Assembly (NCBI GenBank): GCA_023388015.1
Contig: JAEWHB010000062.1
Coordinates: 1-13,212 of the forward strand
Length of the DNA: 13,212 nucleotides
Source: Bacteroidota bacterium
Lineage (GTDB): Bacteria; Bacteroidota; Bacteroidia; Flavobacteriales; Weeksellaceae
Direction of reading: 5' to 3'
Part shown: piece after piece, positions 1-6,225 of the stretch
Layout of the letters: each line of letters starts with the position of its first letter
How positions within the stretch are numbered: the stretch's first letter is position 1
Made by a program: the position numbers and the translations under genes
The notes under the pieces: generated by a model
Told to the model about the DNA's origin: nothing
The model's input: the letters and a program-made list of their open reading frames with translations, nothing else
The model's database searches: none

Positions 1-138
1 ACTGGTGGCATGGGACTTGGGCTTGCCATGGTTAAAAAAATCATAGAAGATTATAACGGCGAAATCCGCTACCAGAGCGAAGAAAATCGCGGGACCGAAT
101 TTATCATCAAGATTCCTTATGTCAAAAGCAGTTTTTAG
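1..138 (+). CDS. Sensor histidine kinase, C-terminal fragment
   Basis: Partial gene; only the last 45 codons are in the window, read in frame from base 1 to a TAG at 136-138. The fragment carries the glycine-rich G2-type motif of the GHKL ATPase domain (TGGMGLGLAMVKKII), followed by NGEIRYQSEENRGTEF and the usual terminal strand FIIKIP. In two-component kinases this is the ATP lid and the end of the HATPase_c domain, which phosphorylates the conserved histidine of the same protein. The sensor and dimerisation parts lie upstream of the window, so neither the stimulus nor the cognate regulator can be named. The 3' end overlaps the next gene by 20 bp in another frame, which suggests co-transcription. 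Confidence 0.85.
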   Translation, partial: TGGMGLGLAMVKKIIEDYNGEIRYQSEENRGTEFIIKIPYVKSSF

Positions 139-823
139 ATTCAAGGAATTTTCTGTCAAACAAGAAAAGTCAGCAATGAAAATCGGAACCGACGGCGTTT
201 TGCTTGGTTCCTGGGCGGAAGCTGAAAATCCTGAGAATATTCTGGACATCGGAACCGGCACAGGATTAATCAGTCTGATGTTGGCACAACGCTTTCCAAA
301 TGCTCAAATTACCGCCATCGAAATTGATAAGGATTCATTTGAAGAAGCAAGTTTTAATTTCGAAGAAAGTCCCTTTCATACCCGAATTGCTAGCGAGCAT
401 ACTTCGCTTCAACATTTTAGTTCGAAGGAAAAATTTGATTTAATCGTTAGCAATCCGCCATTTTTTGAATTGACCCACAAGGAAAGTTCTTCAAGAAATA
501 CCGCAAGACAACAAGCTGAACTTAGCTTTCCCGAACTGATTTCCCATTCTGCGGAACTTTTATCAAACAATGGAAAATTGGCGGTCATCATCCCTTTTGA
601 ATCCAAAGATTATTTCGTAGAACTGGCGGTTCAGAAAGGTTTGTTTCCGGAAAAAATCACCAACGTAAAAGGCAATGAAACCTCGTATTTTAAGCGTTCT
701 TTGCTTCTATTTTCAGCGAAAGAATCAAAAATTTCGACTCAAGAATTAATAATTGAAATTTCCAGAAATATTTATACACCCGAATATATTTCTTTGACGA
801 AGGATTTTTATTTGAAAATGTAA
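119..823 (+). CDS. trmN6: tRNA1(Val) (adenine(37)-N6)-methyltransferase TrmN6 (YfiC family)
   Basis: A 234-residue class I SAM-dependent methyltransferase. The SAM-binding motif I is LDIGTGTG at residues 42-49, an acidic motif II follows (AIEID, about 66-70), and the catalytic NPPFF (NPPY-type) motif is at 112-116, typical of N6-adenine methylases. The N-terminal FKEFSVKQEKSAMKIGTDGVLLG block is characteristic of the YfiC/TrmN6 family, which in E. coli methylates A37 of tRNA-Val. Length matches the family. The ATG at 119 lies inside the 3' end of the histidine kinase gene with no good SD, so expression probably depends on the upstream gene. The gene converges on the ABC ATPase gene after a 40-bp gap with no clear terminator. 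Confidence 0.88.
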   Translation: MSKAVFRFKEFSVKQEKSAMKIGTDGVLLGSWAEAENPENILDIGTGTGLISLMLAQRFPNAQITAIEIDKDSFEEASFNFEESPFHTRIASEHTSLQHFSSKEKFDLIVSNPPFFELTHKESSSRNTARQQAELSFPELISHSAELLSNNGKLAVIIPFESKDYFVELAVQKGLFPEKITNVKGNETSYFKRSLLLFSAKESKISTQELIIEISRNIYTPEYISLTKDFYLKM

Positions 824-863
824 TCAGGCTTCTTCAAACCTTTTAATTCAGGGAGAATTTTTA

Positions 864-1832
864 TCAAATAAATCTCCAATTATCAACTAGGAGTTTAACT
901 TGCTCTTTTATCGGTTCAGAATTGGAATAAAACTTCAAACGAACTTCTCCGTTTGCCGCTTCAATCAGATAATCCCGACCCTGATACCGAATGTCAACAA
1001 CCTGAAATTCAGTTCCTTCCTCTGATTCTAAAACCTCCTCCGGATAAATAATTGCTTTTGTTCCGGAAAGAATTTCAATCTGAAATAATTTGTTCATTTC
1101 ATCGGCATTCAGGATTGAATATTCGCCAAGCAAACTTGCCACATATTCATTTACAGGACGATTTCTAAGCATTTCGGGACTGTCTTTCTGGATGATTTTT
1201 CCTTCTTTTAAAATAATTATCTGGTCGGAATAAGCCAGCGCATCCTGAATATCGTGCGTAGTTAAAATGACCGTGCAACCCGATTTTTTTGCCCAATTAT
1301 AAATGCTTTTTCTGATTTCAAATTTCAACGGCTGATCGAGGTGAGAATAAGGTTCGTCTAACAAAAGAAGTTTCGGTCTTGCGGCAATGGCGCGTGCAAT
1401 CGAAACCCTTTGTCTTTGTCCACCGCTGAGTTTTGTAGGGAATTCATCTTTATAATTCGACAATCCTACAACATTCAGCGCCTGTTCAATGGTTTCATTT
1501 TTGACGGGCAGATTGAAATTACTCAGGTATTTTCCCACATTTTCAGCTACGGTTACATAATCGAGCAAATCAAATTCCTGTGGCACAAGCTTCATATCGG
1601 GATGTCCGGGAATCAGATTAAATTTAGGTCCGGTGACTCTTTCGTTTTCAAAAATGATTTCGCCCGAATCTAAATCTTCCAGTCCGTAAATTAATTTGAG
1701 CAAAGTTGATTTTCCGCTTCCGCTTTCGCCCAAAACGGAAACAAATTCTCCTTTCTCAACATTAAAATTCAGATTTTGAACCGTCAATTTGTCAGAAGAA
1801 AACCCGAAACTAACTGTGTTTATGCTTAGCAT
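864..1832 (-). CDS. ABC transporter ATP-binding protein with C-terminal TOBE-like domain
   Basis: A 322-residue ATPase counted from the ATG at 1832. A TTG nine codons upstream (1859) is possible, but the domain starts at MLSINTVSFGF, so the ATG fits better. Visible motifs: Walker A GESGSGKST at 35-43, Q-loop Q85, signature LSGGQ at 135-139, Walker B LLLLDEP at 155-161, D-loop SHLD at 163-166 and switch histidine H193. About 90 residues after the ATPase core resemble the small beta-rich TOBE regulatory domain of importer ATPases of the PotA/CysA/FbpC type. By homology it would energise uptake of a small solute or ion at the inner membrane. No permease or binding protein is encoded nearby, so the substrate is unknown. 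It is divergent from the YceI lipoprotein gene. Confidence 0.85.
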   Translation of the reverse strand: MLSINTVSFGFSSDKLTVQNLNFNVEKGEFVSVLGESGSGKSTLLKLIYGLEDLDSGEIIFENERVTGPKFNLIPGHPDMKLVPQEFDLLDYVTVAENVGKYLSNFNLPVKNETIEQALNVVGLSNYKDEFPTKLSGGQRQRVSIARAIAARPKLLLLDEPYSHLDQPLKFEIRKSIYNWAKKSGCTVILTTHDIQDALAYSDQIIILKEGKIIQKDSPEMLRNRPVNEYVASLLGEYSILNADEMNKLFQIEILSGTKAIIYPEEVLESEEGTEFQVVDIRYQGRDYLIEAANGEVRLKFYSNSEPIKEQVKLLVDNWRFI

Positions 1833-1901
1833 TGAATTAAATCTGTACAATATTACCAAGAATTCTCTGAAAATATTAATTCCTTATCATAAATCAATTC
1901 T

Positions 1902-1928
1902 TTGGGCAAAGTTTTTGCATTATGTTTG
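1902..1928 (+). promoter_or_regulatory. Bacteroidota-type promoter of the YceI lipoprotein gene
   Basis: TATGTTTG at 1921-1928 is an exact match to the Bacteroidota -7 element TAnnTTTG. TTG at 1902-1904 can serve as the -33 element; the 16-bp spacer is slightly short. There are 18 bases between the -7 box and the ATG at 1947. The position favours that ATG over an in-frame TTG at 1902, which would lie inside the promoter. Confidence 0.6.
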
Positions 1929-1946
1929 CCTAAAATTTTAAAAAAG

Positions 1947-2612
1947 ATGAAAAAAGTATTTTTAGGATTATCACTTATGGGAATGGTATTCTTTGTTTCT
2001 TGTGGAGGAAATAAAGACACTGTAGAAGCTACTGAAGCTCAGGATGCAGCAACTGCTTCTGCCGAATCAACATCTTACTCGGTAAACACTGCGATAAGTT
2101 CAGTTTCATGGAAAGCAGGAAAAATCTTTCAGGACACTTCAAAACCAGAAGAAGGACACTATGGTGCCGTTAAATTGAAATCAGGAGAGGTGACTGTAAA
2201 AGGTGGCGTTCTTGAAGCTGGAAAATTCGTAGTAGATCAGACAAGTTTTGAAAGCGCTGACCTGAATGACGATCCTGATACAAAAGCCAAATTGGATGGT
2301 CATTTGAAATCTGAAGATTTCTTGCACGTGGAAAAATTCCCCGAAGCAACTTTTGAAATTACTGCGGTAAATGCTTTGACAGAAGGAGATTACAACACAG
2401 AAATTTCTGGAAATCTAAACTTCAGAGATACGCCAAAAAATATCACTTTCAAAGCAAATGTGAGCGAAGAAGGTGACAAAGTAACTATCAAATCTGAAGA
2501 ATTTAAAATCAACCGTCAAGACTTTGGAATCGTTTACAAAGGGGGTGGTGATTCTATCATCAAAGACGATGTAATGTTACAAGTTGATGTAACTGCCGAC
2601 AAAAATCAATAA
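1947..2612 (+). CDS. YceI-family lipoprotein (polyisoprenoid-binding-like domain)
   Basis: A 221-residue secreted protein. The start at 1947 gives a classic lipoprotein signal: MKK, a hydrophobic stretch, then the lipobox FVSC with the lipidated cysteine at residue 19, followed by GG. A longer reading from the TTG at 1902 would bury this signal and starts within the promoter. After a low-complexity Ala/Thr/Glu linker (about 22-42), residues 43-221 form a YceI-like domain (YSVNTAISSVSWKAGK near the start; DLNDDPDTKAKLDGHLKSED and FPEATFEIT in the middle; INRQDFGI near the end). YceI proteins are lipocalin-like beta-barrels, some of which bind isoprenoid lipids; the physiological role in Bacteroidota is not settled. 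The protein is probably anchored in the cell envelope. It is monocistronic, with its own promoter and terminator. Confidence 0.88.
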   Translation: MKKVFLGLSLMGMVFFVSCGGNKDTVEATEAQDAATASAESTSYSVNTAISSVSWKAGKIFQDTSKPEEGHYGAVKLKSGEVTVKGGVLEAGKFVVDQTSFESADLNDDPDTKAKLDGHLKSEDFLHVEKFPEATFEITAVNALTEGDYNTEISGNLNFRDTPKNITFKANVSEEGDKVTIKSEEFKINRQDFGIVYKGGGDSIIKDDVMLQVDVTADKNQ

Positions 2613-2632
2613 TTTTTGATCATAATTTCTCT

Positions 2633-2664
2633 AAAGCCCTGAAGTTTCAGGGCTTTTTCTTTTT
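2633..2664 (+). terminator. Intrinsic terminator after the YceI gene
   Basis: Perfect 11-bp inverted repeat AAAGCCCTGAA (2633-2643) / TTCAGGGCTTT (2646-2656) around GT, running into a T-rich tract (TTTTTCTTTT). It starts 20 bp after the stop codon of the YceI gene and separates it from hutI. Confidence 0.88.
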
Positions 2665-2708
2665 CCCAAAAGGCTTAACTTTAAACCCAATTAATTTTAA
2701 TTCCAAAG

Positions 2709-3932
2709 ATGAAACTTACTGGTCCTTTTTCACAAATCATTACACTTGCCGGAATTCCCCTCAAAGGCGCTGTCAAAGACGAACAACTTGAAATTATCCC
2801 AAACGCCGGAATCCTGACCGAAAACGGAAAGATTCTTCAAACAGGGAATTATGAGGATTTGAAAAAGGAATTTCCCAATGCACAATTGGACGAAATTGAA
2901 GGAAAAAATGTACTACTTCCCGGATTGGTGGACAGTCATACGCACATCTGTTTCGGCGGAAAACGCTCACGTGATTTTGCAATGCGACTGAATGGAAAAA
3001 CCTATTTGGAAATTGCCGAAAGCGGCGGCGGAATTTGGAGCACCGTGACCAATACCCGTAAAGAATCGCAAGGAAATCTCTATAAATCCACCTTTGAAAA
3101 CGCTCAGAAATTACTTGAAAACGGAATTACGACCATCGAAATCAAAAGCGGATATGGATTAAGCATCGAAGATGAATTAAAAATGCTCCGCGCGATTAAT
3201 CAGGTTAAAAAGAATTCCAAAGCGGAAATTGTTCCAACTTTTTTGGGTGCGCACATGAAACCCCGCGATTTTGAAGGTTCCAATGCCGAATATTTAGAAG
3301 TTTTGGTAAATGAAGTTTTTCCCATTCTGAAAGAAGAAAATCTATCAAAACGTATTGATATTTTTACTGAACAATCTGCCTTTTCGGTAGAAGAAAGCAG
3401 AATTTATCTGCAAAAAGCCAAAGAAAACGGATTTGAAATCACCATTCACGCCGATCAATTTACGCCGGGCGGAAGTTTGCTTGCGGTAGAATTTAATGCG
3501 CTAAGTACTGATCATTTGGAGTTTTCACGCGAAAACGAAATCAAAGCTCTTGCTGAAAGTGATGTGGTGGCAACAGCTTTGCCGGGTGCTTCAATTGGTT
3601 TAGGAATGCAATATACGCCCGCAAGAAAACTACTGGATGCTGGCGCGTGTTTATCCATCGCATCTGACTGGAATCCCGGCTCAGCACCAATGGGTGATTT
3701 ATTGACCCAAGCTTCCATTTTGGCAACTTTTGAAAAATTATCGATGGCGGAAGTTCTTTGTGGAATTACTTTTCGTGCCGCCAAAGCTTTAGGTTTTACT
3801 GATAGAGGAATTTTAGAAACTGGAAAATTAGCGGATTTTATTTCTTTTCCGACCGATGATTTCCGGGATATTATTTATTATCAAGGACAATTGAAACCCA
3901 ATGGCGTTTGGAAAAATGGAACTAAATTATAA
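2709..3932 (+). CDS. hutI: Imidazolonepropionase (histidine degradation)
   Basis: A 407-residue amidohydrolase of the HutI family, full length. It hydrolyses 4-imidazolone-5-propanoate to N-formimidoyl-L-glutamate, the third step of histidine catabolism, in the cytoplasm. Metal-binding HTH (DSHTHICFGGKR; H77 and H79), H182 in FLGAHMKP, H247 in TIHADQF, H269 in STDHLE and D320 in ASDWNPGSAPMG match the family's metal and catalytic positions. The ATG at 2709 follows a terminator and a short AT-rich leader. A weak -7-like TAACTTTA lies at 2676-2683, with no TTG in the expected place. The usual partners hutH, hutU and hutG are not in the window. The last 6 bp overlap the convergent AbiEii-like gene. 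Confidence 0.93.
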   Translation: MKLTGPFSQIITLAGIPLKGAVKDEQLEIIPNAGILTENGKILQTGNYEDLKKEFPNAQLDEIEGKNVLLPGLVDSHTHICFGGKRSRDFAMRLNGKTYLEIAESGGGIWSTVTNTRKESQGNLYKSTFENAQKLLENGITTIEIKSGYGLSIEDELKMLRAINQVKKNSKAEIVPTFLGAHMKPRDFEGSNAEYLEVLVNEVFPILKEENLSKRIDIFTEQSAFSVEESRIYLQKAKENGFEITIHADQFTPGGSLLAVEFNALSTDHLEFSRENEIKALAESDVVATALPGASIGLGMQYTPARKLLDAGACLSIASDWNPGSAPMGDLLTQASILATFEKLSMAEVLCGITFRAAKALGFTDRGILETGKLADFISFPTDDFRDIIYYQGQLKPNGVWKNGTKL

Positions 3933-4535
3933 TTTATTCACTTCTTGTAAAATCGTGTTTTTACATTCGTCCCAGTTGAATTCTGTAAACATTTCCGGCG
4001 TTTCATTATTTTCTGCATCAATAAAGTAGGCTAAGCTTTTTGCTACCAAAAACTTTGAACCATCATCATATTTTTGAAGATAAAATTCAATCATTTCAGA
4101 CAATGAAAATTCCTTCAATAAAAAATACAGATCAATAAAATCCTTTTTGCTTCCACGACCCGAAACTGCATTTAATTTCATTGCCGCAATATCCTGTTTT
4201 GAAATTAGACGGACTCCGTCAATCTCTTTATAATCAGCAATTAAAGGATATCTGTAATTTACAAAATCCGTTTTGACACCATTGATATTGGTAATTAAGA
4301 TATTTTTGCTTTGCTTCAATATCTTGAATGCTCCATAAGTAGAAAGTTCACTTCTGAATAATTCTGTATCAATTTCAACATTTCCGAAAAAATCCAAGTC
4401 AACCGAATTCCTATGCCCGATTTGAAGCGAGAGAGACGTTCCCCCGACCAATAAAAAATCTTCAAAAACTTCTGACTGCATCACAAACTTCAGGAGTTCC
4501 ATAAGTTCGGGTGCAACTGTGCGTGTTTGTAGCAT
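3927..4535 (-). CDS. AbiEii/AbiGii-like nucleotidyltransferase, putative toxin
   Basis: A 202-residue protein of the AbiEii/AbiGii nucleotidyltransferase-like toxin family. The nucleotidyltransferase signature is clear: VGGTSLSLQIGHRNSVDLDFF with GG at 31-32 and metal-binding D46 and D48. Downstream, DIAAMKLNAVSGRGSKKDFIDL (D115, K120, K130-D132) matches the conserved C-terminal motif of the family. Characterised AbiEii proteins are the toxins of type IV toxin-antitoxin and phage-abortive systems, and related toxins modify tRNA 3' ends; the target here is unknown. The ATG at 4535 lies 46 bp inside the upstream DUF6922 gene, so translation is probably coupled. The 3' end overlaps hutI tail-to-tail by 6 bp. 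It is shorter than typical AbiEii (about 300 residues) but keeps all the motifs I looked for. Confidence 0.82.
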   Translation of the reverse strand: MLQTRTVAPELMELLKFVMQSEVFEDFLLVGGTSLSLQIGHRNSVDLDFFGNVEIDTELFRSELSTYGAFKILKQSKNILITNINGVKTDFVNYRYPLIADYKEIDGVRLISKQDIAAMKLNAVSGRGSKKDFIDLYFLLKEFSLSEMIEFYLQKYDDGSKFLVAKSLAYFIDAENNETPEMFTEFNWDECKNTILQEVNKL

Positions 4536-4795
4536 CTGAATTCGGTTTTATCAATCTGAAAAAGGTTGGAAACAAAAGCAAGCGTTACCGCATCCAAAGT
4601 TCTGACGCTAAGAGCTGTTTCTTTGATTGCTTCCATTCCATAAAGCTCTTTTATTAATTCCCAGTCTTCCCACATTCCATATTCCAATACTTTGTGGATG
4701 ATATGCTTTTTATGCTTCTGCAAATCCACTTTCTCTATGTCCACATCCCAAAACAAAACGGGCGAAAAATCCTGTATGGTAATTTCTTTTTTCAC
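4490..4795 (-). CDS. DUF6922-type protein, putative antitoxin partner of AbiEii-like toxin
   Basis: A 101-residue soluble, helix-rich protein of a type I recognise as DUF6922. Diagnostic stretches are FSPVLFWDVDIEKVDLQKH, HKVLEYGMWEDWELIKELYG, VRTLDAVTLAFVSNLF and FRCYKHAQL. In Bacteroidota such proteins are typically encoded just before an AbiEii-like nucleotidyltransferase, as here, so an antitoxin or regulator role is inferred from context. No classical antitoxin DNA-binding domain is obvious, though the central helices could form a winged-helix-like unit. The start is a GTG at 4795; homologous residues begin right after it. A -7-like TATCTTTA (minus strand, 4800-4807) sits only 4 bp before the GTG, so the mRNA may be leaderless. 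The 3' end overlaps the toxin gene by 46 bp. Confidence 0.75.
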   Translation of the reverse strand: MKKEITIQDFSPVLFWDVDIEKVDLQKHKKHIIHKVLEYGMWEDWELIKELYGMEAIKETALSVRTLDAVTLAFVSNLFQIDKTEFRCYKHAQLHPNLWNS

Positions 4796-4799
4796 TATG

Positions 4800-4830
4800 T
4801 AAAGATACTGATTTTGAAAATATATTTCAA
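4800..4830 (-). promoter_or_regulatory. Possible promoter of the DUF6922/AbiEii pair
   Basis: On the minus strand, TTG (4828-4830), a 20-bp spacer and TATCTTTA (4800-4807) form a promoter-like arrangement; the last base of the -7 box differs from TAnnTTTG. It would start transcription at or next to the GTG at 4795. Confidence 0.35.
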
Positions 4831-4937
4831 TAGTTGGATCAGATGAGGCTGAATGGAGCTTGGAAAGGCGGACAATAAGTTCATTAAGAAATACAATAAT
4901 TAGTTATTCAAATAATATAAAGTTAATTTTCACTTCA

Positions 4938-5441
4938 TTAATAGAATTTAGGAAACCATCTTGGAACTTTTTTGCAATAACCAATGTATTCTTCTCCAAA
5001 AACAGAAACAAGCAATGGTTCTTCATTCTGTTTTATGTAAATGACAGAGAATCTAACAAATATGACTAACCATATCAAAACAAACAGGGAACTTTCTGCA
5101 AAAACTTCACCCGTTAAAACGAAAAATAATGCCCACATCATAGGATGTCTGACTACTTTGTAAGGGCCGATTTGTACGATTCTTTGTGGCTTTGAAAAAA
5201 TGCTGGGCGCATTTTTAGTAAGAAACATAATAAGCGTACACCAAATAGCCAAAATACCTCCAAAATTCATTAAAAAAATTCCAATATATTTTATTGGTTC
5301 ATAAATTGGTAATATTATACCCCAGTCCTTTTCTTTCCCTAATAAATACTTGGGAACAATGAGAAGTACTGTTAATGGCCCTACAAATCCATATACTAAC
5401 GCATCTAGTTGACGAACTAAGAATTTAAAAAAGTTTTCCAT
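4938..5441 (-). CDS. Isoprenylcysteine carboxyl methyltransferase (ICMT)-like membrane protein
   Basis: A 167-residue membrane protein from the ATG at 5441; a GTG at 5465 would add eight residues (MLKLRKTL) and cannot be excluded. Hydrophobic segments lie at about 16-35, 52-74 and 101-137 (probably two helices in the last). The C-terminal half has the signature of ICMT/phospholipid methyltransferase-like enzymes: GPYKVVRHPMMWALFFVLTG, then EEPLLVSVFGEEYIGYCKKV and PRWFP. These motifs form the SAM pocket between membrane helices. Bacterial members methylate varied, mostly unknown, lipophilic substrates, so no substrate is assigned. The gene is divergent from the XRE regulator across an AT-rich gap with repeated GTTATA, so it could be a target of that regulator. 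Confidence 0.72.
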   Translation of the reverse strand: MENFFKFLVRQLDALVYGFVGPLTVLLIVPKYLLGKEKDWGIILPIYEPIKYIGIFLMNFGGILAIWCTLIMFLTKNAPSIFSKPQRIVQIGPYKVVRHPMMWALFFVLTGEVFAESSLFVLIWLVIFVRFSVIYIKQNEEPLLVSVFGEEYIGYCKKVPRWFPKFY

Positions 5442-5473
5442 TAAAGTTTTCCGCAATTTTAACACTTATTTAA

Positions 5474-5520
5474 GTTATAAATATTACATTTGTGGTTATA
5501 TTGTATAATTAACAGTTATA
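5474..5520. promoter_or_regulatory. Candidate operator region: three phased GTTATA repeats with a -7 box
   Basis: GTTATA occurs at 5474-5479, 5495-5500 and 5515-5520, spaced 21 and 20 bp, about two helical turns each. The second copy begins a small palindrome, TTATA-TTG-TATAA (5496-5508). TACATTTG at 5485-5492 is an exact plus-strand -7 element (TAnnTTTG) without a clear TTG -33, 38 bases before the XRE start codon. The arrangement suggests autoregulation by the XRE protein and possibly control of the divergent methyltransferase gene. Confidence 0.4.
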
Positions 5521-5530
5521 ATTTAATCTT

Positions 5531-5911
5531 ATGGAAAAAATCGAAAGCAAAATCCGGAATATACGCGAATTGAAAAATCTGACACAGGAATATATGGCAG
5601 ACAAATTAGGAATTTCACAAGCCGCTTACAGCAAAATTGAAAACGGAAACACAAAAGTTTCTTATGAAAAACTACAGGACATTGCGAAAATTATGGGCGT
5701 TAAAGTTGAAGATATTCAGTCGTTTGACACGCAAAAATACTTTCATTCTTTCAATAATATTAAAGAAAGCAATATTGATAGTGTTGTTGTTCACTCTATG
5801 GACGAAACCATCAAAAAACTCTACGAAGACAAAATCGTTTTACTTGAAAAACTGCTTTCCAAAACCGAACAGGATCTGAATAAATATGTGGATAAATTTG
5901 GTTATATTTAA
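5531..5911 (+). CDS. XRE-family helix-turn-helix transcriptional regulator
   Basis: A 126-residue protein. Residues about 8-62 form a canonical Cro/C1-type HTH: IRNIRELKNLTQEYMADKLG, then ISQAAYSKIENGNTKVSYEK and LQDIAKIMGVKVEDI. A polar linker follows (about 66-90), then a charged helix, probably a coiled coil, at about 91-124 (DETIKKLYEDKIVLLEKLLS and on), likely for oligomerisation. The architecture is common in Bacteroidota, often next to toxin-antitoxin or mobile genes, but does not reveal the signal. The ATG at 5531 has no SD; a -7 box lies at 5485-5492. The divergent neighbour is an ICMT-like enzyme. Autoregulation through the upstream repeats is an inference. Confidence 0.85.
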   Translation: MEKIESKIRNIRELKNLTQEYMADKLGISQAAYSKIENGNTKVSYEKLQDIAKIMGVKVEDIQSFDTQKYFHSFNNIKESNIDSVVVHSMDETIKKLYEDKIVLLEKLLSKTEQDLNKYVDKFGYI

Positions 5912-6064
5912 GTAATTATCTTCTGAATAAAATTATAATTAACCACTTCGCTATTGTAAAAATATACCAAAAAGTAAAATAGTGTGGTTCTATTTTAGAA
6001 TTTTTATATATGAATGTCCGGAATTAATCATACTCGAATAAACAAGATGATTTTAAACGGATAA

Positions 6065-6113
6065 AGCCTGGTCAAGGTTAATCATTCTTTCTGAAAATAA
6101 CCTTGACCAGGCT
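6065..6113. repeat. Long hairpin, 16-bp perfect inverted repeat
   Basis: AGCCTGGTCAAGGTTA (6065-6080) is perfectly inverted at 6098-6113 (TAACCTTGACCAGGCT) around a 17-nt loop. There is no T-tract on the plus side, so it is not a standard terminator for the XRE gene. The minus-strand reading has only a short TTTAT tail. Its CAAGGTT core recurs in the hairpin after yicC, which suggests an intergenic palindrome family. Confidence 0.8.
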
Positions 6114-6197
6114 AAACATTTTAAGATTATGACACAAAATGGACATTCAAATTCTTATATCGAAAAGAATAATTTCAGGCATTATTGCGATTTTCAT

Positions 6198-6205
6198 TAC
6201 ATTTG
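6198..6205 (+). promoter_or_regulatory. -7 promoter element of yicC
   Basis: TACATTTG exactly matches TAnnTTTG and leaves 20 bases before the ATG at 6226, like the other promoters in the window. No TTG is found 15-23 bp upstream, so the -33 element is absent or divergent. It supports the ATG at 6226 over the one at 6139. Confidence 0.5.
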
Positions 6206-6225
6206 ACGCCAAATCAAATTTATTT

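Larger units (their letters stand above)
5912..6225. other. 314-bp intergenic region between the XRE gene and yicC
   Basis: No convincing gene. An in-frame ATG at 6139 extends the yicC frame by 29 codons, but those codons span the yicC promoter and do not resemble YicC. Contents: a weak imperfect hairpin at 5941-5989 (AACCAC...GTGGTT and CTATT...AATAG), a 9-bp inverted repeat TGAATGTCC (6011-6019) / GGACATTCA (6141-6149), a nested perfect 16-bp inverted repeat (6065-6113) and the yicC promoter. Confidence 0.7.

Noticed and set aside
3447..3470. Glutamine instead of glutamate in the HADE-like motif of HutI (HADQF)
   Set aside because: HADQ is also found in other HutI proteins as far as I know, for example in pseudomonads, so it is not evidence of an inactive enzyme.
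4860..5069. Plus-strand 69-codon open frame starting near the 3' end of the ICMT-like gene
   Set aside because: It lies mostly antisense to the ICMT-like gene, whose protein has recognisable family motifs; the plus-strand product has none.
5941..5989. Imperfect hairpin after the XRE gene as an intrinsic terminator
   Set aside because: The stem is split into 6 and 5 bp by an asymmetric internal loop, is AT-rich and has no T-tract directly after it; I mention it only as part of the gap.
6139..6225. N-terminal 29-codon extension of yicC with a hydrophobic stretch resembling a signal peptide
   Set aside because: The conserved YicC start MIQSMTGYG begins at 6226, and the extension spans the -7 box at 6198-6205, so it would not be on the transcript.
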